A stretch of 45,546 nt of DNA from Oscillospiraceae bacterium (lineage in GTDB: Bacteria > Bacillota > Clostridia > Oscillospirales > Ruminococcaceae). The notes beneath the pieces are model-generated. The model was not told the DNA's origin and ran no database searches. It saw only the letters and a program-made list of their open reading frames with translations. This document shows positions 42,054 through 45,546 of this stretch, piece after piece. Position numbers and translations under genes: made by a program. The number at the start of each line of letters is the position of its first letter. Position 1 is the stretch's first letter. Location: NCBI GenBank assembly GCA_022508825.1, contig JAFLUI010000004.1, forward strand, positions 1 to 45,546, given 5' to 3'.

Positions 42054-42588
42054 AAACGATACCTCTTTCTGTAAGTATTTTTTTCAGACGCTCTCTCGCC
42101 CTGAAAAGCCTTGTTTTTGCCGCCCCCTCGGTGATACCCAGCCCGAAGGCTGTTTCTTTCAGACTGCGGCAATAGTAGTAGGTCACAACAAGAATTTCAC
42201 GGTCGGAAGCTTCCATTTCCTCCAGAGCGGCGGAAAGAGCATCCGCAAGCAGACGCCTGTCCGTTTCCTTTTCAAAGTCCCCCTCCGCAGTAAGCAGCTC
42301 ATCCTCTATCGGCTGCCACTGCTTTGCTGTCCTGAGACGGCTCAGAGCCTTGTTCCGTGCAGCGGCGGCAAGATAGGGTCTTAGATTTTTCCCGGTGAGC
42401 TTTCCGGGATCACGCCAGACCGCAATAAAAACGTCAGAAGCCAGCTCCTCAGCGTCGCTTTCCGACATAGACGGCAGGATAATGCGTCTGATTATCGTTC
42501 CCACATAGGCGGCGTATTTGTCTATAAGAGCTTCCAGACCGTTTTCCTTGCCGTTTTGCAGACAGCGCACGATCTCCTCATCCTTCAT
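42043..42588 (-). CDS. ECF-type RNA polymerase sigma factor
   Basis: A 181-residue sigma-70 family ECF factor. Region 2 covers about residues 14-80 (ALIDKYAAYVGTIIRR, then AEELASDVFIAVWRD), and region 4 about 120-170 (LSAALEEMEASDREILVVTYYYCRSL, helix-turn-helix TEGAAKTRLFRARERLKKIL). It directs transcription of stress or envelope genes, including its own. ATG at 42588 follows GGAGGAAAG by 8 bases; an in-frame GTG at 42606 lacks a ribosome binding site. The anti-sigma gene overlaps its end. Confidence 0.9.
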   Translation of the reverse strand: MKDEEIVRCLQNGKENGLEALIDKYAAYVGTIIRRIILPSMSESDAEELASDVFIAVWRDPGKLTGKNLRPYLAAAARNKALSRLRTAKQWQPIEDELLTAEGDFEKETDRRLLADALSAALEEMEASDREILVVTYYYCRSLKETAFGLGITEGAAKTRLFRARERLKKILTERGIVYED

Positions 42589-42611
42589 TGGCTTTCCTCC
42601 TTTCACCTATA

Positions 42612-42640
42612 TAGACGCTCCGAGAATAAAAAAGGTTACA
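42612..42640 (-). promoter_or_regulatory. ECF-type promoter of the sigma factor gene
   Basis: On the minus strand TGTAACC (42640 downward) and CGTCTA (42617-42612) are separated by 16 bp between AACC and CGTC. This resembles the AAC(n16)CGT promoter of ECF sigma factors, so the gene probably controls itself. Seen in sequence; factor assignment is inferred. Confidence 0.58.
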
Positions 42641-42677
42641 GGCAAAAAAATTCTTCCGAAAGTTTTTCGTCACGGTA

Positions 42678-42706
42678 TTGAATTATTCCCCAAAATCTGA
42701 TATAAT
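42678..42706 (+). promoter_or_regulatory. Promoter of pyrB
   Basis: TTGAAT at 42678-42683 and TATAAT at 42701-42706 with 17-bp spacing, and TGA before the -10 box, forming an extended element. The leader is only about 26 bases, too short for a PyrR attenuator. Confidence 0.75.
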
Positions 42707-42738
42707 AGTTTAATATATAATGTAAAGGCGGCTTGACT

Positions 42739-43821
42739 ATGGTTTCAAGATTTACTAACCTTATTGATTTAAACGATATGCCTGTGGACTGGTGGAACAA
42801 GGTGGTCTCTCTGGGGGCTGAGATCGCTGACGATCCCGAAAAGTACGCCCACGAGTGTGACGGAAAGATCATGGCTACCCTTTTCTATGAGCCATCCACA
42901 AGGACACAGATGTCCTTTCAGGCTGCCATGCTGAAGCTGGGAGGCACCATCATCGGCTTTGACAATCCTGCCACCTCCTCTGTTGCAAAGGGCGAGAACC
43001 TGAAGGACACCACCAAGATAGTATCAAACTACGCCGACATTATGATAATGAGACACCCCTCGGAAGGCTCTGCAAAGGCGGCTGCCCTTACAGCCGACTG
43101 TCCCATAATAAACGCGGGAGACGGCGGACACCTCCACCCGACCCAGACCCTCACCGACCTGCTTACCCTGTCAAAGGAAAAGGGACGTCTTGAAGATCTG
43201 ACTATAGGACTGTGCGGAGATCTCAAAAACGGCAGAACTGTCCATTCTCTCTGCAAGGCGCTGTCCTGCTGCAGGGGAAACAGGTTCGTGCTTATCTCTA
43301 CTCCCGAGCTGAGACTGCCCTTCTACATAAAGGACATCCTTACAGTCAACAACTGTGAATACAAGGAAGTAAATTCCATTGAAGAAGCCATCGGCAGTCT
43401 TGATGTTCTTTATATGACAAGGATACAGCGGGAACGTTTTTCCTCTCCCGAGGAATACGAAAAGCAGAAGGACGTCTACTGCCTTGACCGTGCAAAAATG
43501 GCAAAGGCAAAGCCTGACCTCTGTGTTCTTCACCCTCTCCCCCGTGTTGACGAGATCGCCATTGAGGTGGACGACGACCCAAGAGCACTGTATTTCAAGC
43601 AGGCAAAATATGGAATGTACGTGAGAATGGCTCTTATACTCACCGTCCTGAAAAATGAATACCCTACCGTCCTGCTTGAAGGCAAGGTACACAAGAGCGT
43701 TTGCTGCACAAACAAGAACTGCATCACACAAAAGGAAAGCTATATCCCCAAAAGCTTCCGGGGCTCCGGAGATACCCTTGAATGCGAATACTGTGACGAG
43801 CGTGTCCTTCGCAGACATTAA
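42739..43821 (+). CDS. pyrB: Aspartate carbamoyltransferase fused to a PyrI-like zinc module
   Basis: A 360-residue enzyme of de novo pyrimidine synthesis, joining carbamoyl phosphate to aspartate. Catalytic motifs are [11 protein letters not shown] (53-56 STRT), [19 protein letters not shown] and HPLPRVDEI. After the usual catalytic part (about 305 residues) comes a C-terminal addition with C-x4-C (323, 328) and C-x2-C (349, 352), spaced by 20 residues; this is the pattern of the zinc domain of E. coli PyrI, which binds the catalytic chains. The nucleotide-binding PyrI domain is absent. Start ATG 42739 lies 7 bases after AAAGGCGG; a TTG at 42733 is less likely. No other pyr gene is adjacent. 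Confidence 0.92.
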   Translation: MVSRFTNLIDLNDMPVDWWNKVVSLGAEIADDPEKYAHECDGKIMATLFYEPSTRTQMSFQAAMLKLGGTIIGFDNPATSSVAKGENLKDTTKIVSNYADIMIMRHPSEGSAKAAALTADCPIINAGDGGHLHPTQTLTDLLTLSKEKGRLEDLTIGLCGDLKNGRTVHSLCKALSCCRGNRFVLISTPELRLPFYIKDILTVNNCEYKEVNSIEEAIGSLDVLYMTRIQRERFSSPEEYEKQKDVYCLDRAKMAKAKPDLCVLHPLPRVDEIAIEVDDDPRALYFKQAKYGMYVRMALILTVLKNEYPTVLLEGKVHKSVCCTNKNCITQKESYIPKSFRGSGDTLECEYCDERVLRRH

Positions 43822-43833
43822 GGCAATAAAAAA

Positions 43834-43869
43834 GATAACTCCATATTCCTTTCGGAAAATGGAGTTATC
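43834..43869. terminator. Terminator between pyrB and the HPr-like gene
   Basis: GATAACTCCAT at 43834-43844 and ATGGAGTTATC at 43859-43869 form an 11-bp stem. The T-run is strong on the minus strand (CTTTTTTATT), so it mainly ends the HPr-like transcript; for pyrB it is weaker. Confidence 0.82.
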
Positions 43870-43898
43870 AGTTTGAATACATAAGTACTTTTTTCAAA

Positions 43899-44129
43899 TT
43901 AGTCAACAATGAACTGCTTGATCTGAGCAAAAAACTCGTCAGCGTTGTCTGTGTGGGCTTCAAGCTTGATAGGCTTTGAAAGGTCAAGGCTGAATATACC
44001 CATGATAGACTTAGCGTCAACAGCATATCTTCCGGAAATAAGGTCAACATCATAGTCGCACTGAGAAACAACAGAAACGAAGTTCTTCACGTCGTTGATA
44101 GTACCTAACATTACTGTAGTTGTATTCAT
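43899..44129 (-). CDS. HPr-like protein lacking the catalytic histidine
   Basis: A 76-residue protein of the HPr fold. The conserved Ser46 block is intact (DAKSIMGIFSL, Ser41 here), and the flanking DVDLISGRY and ADEFFAQIKQFI align with HPr. The active-site GIHARPA is replaced by an INDVKNF sequence, so neither His15 nor Arg17 is present and it cannot carry phosphate in the sugar phosphotransferase route. This is the pattern of Bacillus Crh, which, when phosphorylated at Ser46 by HPr kinase, is a corepressor with CcpA. ATG 44129 follows GGAGG by about 9 bases. Crh-like role is inferred; HPr kinase and CcpA are not in this window. Confidence 0.84.
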   Translation of the reverse strand: MNTTTVMLGTINDVKNFVSVVSQCDYDVDLISGRYAVDAKSIMGIFSLDLSKPIKLEAHTDNADEFFAQIKQFIVD

Positions 44130-44177
44130 GATTTGTACCTCCGAATACTGAAAAATTTGCCTTTTCGGCATATATAT

Positions 44178-44206
44178 AGCATAACAGCTTTTACCGATTA
44201 AGTCAA
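44178..44206 (-). promoter_or_regulatory. Promoter of the HPr-like gene
   Basis: Minus-strand TTGACT (44206-44201) and TATGCT (44183-44178) with 17-bp spacing, about 49 bp upstream of the start. Confidence 0.64.
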
Positions 44207-44297
44207 GGGGATTTTTTCAAAATTGGTAATAGTATAAATTTGTAAAATGTGTTGTCAAATATTATTTTGTATTTTGCACAAAACATATGGAGTTTTT

Positions 44298-45546
44298 ATG
44301 AATGTTTACTTTATAACCTTTGGCTGCAAGGTCAATCTTTACGAAACGGAAAATATGAAACAGCTTTTTTTACGCTCCGGATACACTGTTTCAGCGTCGG
44401 AAGCTGATGCGGACATTTTCATTGTCAACTCCTGCACCGTCACAGGCACGGGAGACAAAAAGCTGAAAAAGGAGCTGCACCGTCTCCGCAGGGAGTACCC
44501 ACAGTCAGTCATAGCTCTTACGGGATGCTTTCCGCAGGCTTTCCCGGAGGAGGCAAAAGCTGTCCCCGAAGCGGACATCATCACAGGCACGAAAAACCGC
44601 TCCTCTCTGCCTGAGCTTGTTTCTGAGCATATCAGCAGTAAGACGCAGGTCTTTGGCATATACGAATATGACCGCTCCGAGAGCTTTGAGGATATGCCCA
44701 ACACAGGCTATGAAAACAACACCCGTGCTTTTCTGAAAATACAGGACGGCTGCGGAATGTTCTGCACATACTGCATAATCCCCTATTCACGGGGAGGCTT
44801 CCGCTCCAAGCCTCTTGAAAGCGTGATATCCGAGGCAAAGGGCTTTGCAGACGCAGGATACAAGGAGATCGTCCTGGTAGGTATAAACCTTTCCTTTTAC
44901 GGAGTGGACATGGGAAAACGTCTTGCGGACGCTGTCGAAGCCGTGTGCGGCATTGACGGAATAGAGCGGGTGCGGCTCGGTTCGGTAGAACCGGAAATGC
45001 TCACAGAGGAGGATATAAAACGGTTTGCAGCCCTGCCGAAGCTTTGTCCACAATTCCATCTGTCCCTGCAAAGCGGCTGTGACAAGACCCTGAAAGCAAT
45101 GAACAGACGCTATCTTACCGAGGATTACAAAAATATCGTCCGGACACTGCGAAGCAGCTCCAAAGACTGCTCAATAACCACCGATATAATGGTAGGCTTT
45201 CCCGGAGAGACAGAGGAGGACTTCCTGCAGTCCCTTGAATTTGCACAGGACACAGGCTTTGCAAAGGCACATATATTCCCCTATTCAAAAAGGAGCGGCA
45301 CTCCCGCTGCGGAAATGCCCGAGCAGGTACCGGAGGAGGTCAAGCACATACGGTCTGACCGGATGGGCGCTGCTATGGAGGAGTCCCGTAAAAAGTTTCT
45401 GCAAAGTCAGGTGGGAAAGGTCTTCCCCGTACTTTTTGAAAGAGAAAAAAGCGATGGTCTTCACCACGGATACACACCAAACTATACCCAGGTAAAAATT
45501 TTAACAAAATATTCAGATAAAAGTTTGCGTAATCAGATTTTTTATG
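44298..45546 (+). CDS. mtaB: tRNA threonylcarbamoyladenosine methylthiotransferase MtaB, partial
   Basis: The gene runs off the window; 416 codons are seen and the usual end is near 430. MtaB adds a methylthio group to t6A37 of tRNA with two iron-sulfur clusters. The N-terminal cluster domain is MNVYFITFGCKVNLYETE, with further cysteines in SCTVTG and TGCFP. The radical-SAM site is CGMFCTYCIIPYSRGG. HLSLQSGCDKTL, DIMVGFPGETEEDF and FPYSKRSGTPAAEM follow. The ATG at 44298 follows GGAG by 6 bases. No clear promoter was identified in the 44130-44297 gap, which it shares with the divergent HPr-like gene. Confidence 0.92.
   Translation, partial: MNVYFITFGCKVNLYETENMKQLFLRSGYTVSASEADADIFIVNSCTVTGTGDKKLKKELHRLRREYPQSVIALTGCFPQAFPEEAKAVPEADIITGTKNRSSLPELVSEHISSKTQVFGIYEYDRSESFEDMPNTGYENNTRAFLKIQDGCGMFCTYCIIPYSRGGFRSKPLESVISEAKGFADAGYKEIVLVGINLSFYGVDMGKRLADAVEAVCGIDGIERVRLGSVEPEMLTEEDIKRFAALPKLCPQFHLSLQSGCDKTLKAMNRRYLTEDYKNIVRTLRSSSKDCSITTDIMVGFPGETEEDFLQSLEFAQDTGFAKAHIFPYSKRSGTPAAEMPEQVPEEVKHIRSDRMGAAMEESRKKFLQSQVGKVFPVLFEREKSDGLHHGYTPNYTQVKILTKYSDKSLRNQIFY

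Noticed and set aside
42660-42740. PyrR-type attenuator or pyrimidine riboswitch before pyrB
   Set aside because: The leader is only about 26 bases from the inferred start site, with no anti-terminator or terminator hairpin.

Overview
The window looks like chromosomal DNA of a Gram-positive, spore-forming, fibre-degrading gut Clostridia of the Ruminococcus / Oscillospiraceae type. The evidence is the gene order (yicC-remA-gmk-rpoZ-priA-def-fmt-rsmB-rlmN-stp-prkC-rsgA-thiN-spoVM), a zinc-ribbon L28, sporulation genes (a 28-codon spoVM, gerW, dacF), strong GGAGG ribosome binding sites, a lipoprotein-anchored GH5 cellulase and several genes typical of Ruminococcus. The genus is inferred from gene content. 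No rRNA, tRNA, CRISPR array, transposase or phage gene was seen, and no stretch longer than 300 bases lacks a gene.

Layout. 1-4.4 kb (+): a PHP histidinol-phosphatase, an Lrp/AsnC regulator overlapping an aminotransferase, an unknown lipoprotein, and ispE with an apparent CUG start. 4.5-7.2 kb (+): a three-gene cassette of a McrB-type AAA GTPase without a DNA-recognition domain, a McrC-like protein whose nuclease region looks degenerate, and a small acidic unknown protein. 7.27-20.9 kb (-): one long housekeeping operon of 15 genes, read from yicC (promoter near 20.98 kb) down to spoVM. It covers RNA decay, nucleotide supply, transcription, replication restart, formyl-Met processing, rRNA methylation, the PP2C phosphatase / PASTA kinase pair, ribosome maturation, thiamine diphosphate and spore morphogenesis. 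coaBC and rpe, usual members elsewhere, are absent.

21-23.3 kb: an orphan solute-binding lipoprotein (-) diverges from a Phd/RelE-type toxin-antitoxin pair (+), with a 16-bp direct repeat between the two promoters. 23.3-26.6 kb (-): three genes in the order 12S carboxyltransferase, biotin carrier, 5S carboxyltransferase, without a membrane decarboxylase subunit or biotin carboxylase, which fits a transcarboxylase. 26.7-32.1 kb (-): an M50 peptidase, scpA, scpB, ytfI-like, gerW, dacF and rluB. 32.2-32.5 kb (+): rpmB. 32.6-37.3 kb (-): a DacF-like enzyme, ung, the GH5 cellulase and a YitT-like membrane protein. 37.4-40.7 kb (+): a calcium/cation antiporter, pyridoxal kinase, trmL (no standard start codon) and degV. 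40.8-42.6 kb (-): an ECF sigma factor and a DUF4179 anti-sigma-type protein behind an ECF-like promoter. 42.7-43.8 kb (+): pyrB fused to a PyrI-type zinc module. 43.9-44.1 kb (-): an HPr-like protein that keeps Ser46 but lacks His15 (Crh-like). 44.3 kb to the end (+): mtaB, cut by the window edge.

Most transcription units have a recognisable sigma-A promoter with 17-bp spacing, and several convergent pairs share bidirectional hairpin terminators. The best candidates for something undescribed are the McrBC-like cassette, the PyrB-zinc fusion, the Crh-like protein and the two genes with non-canonical starts.
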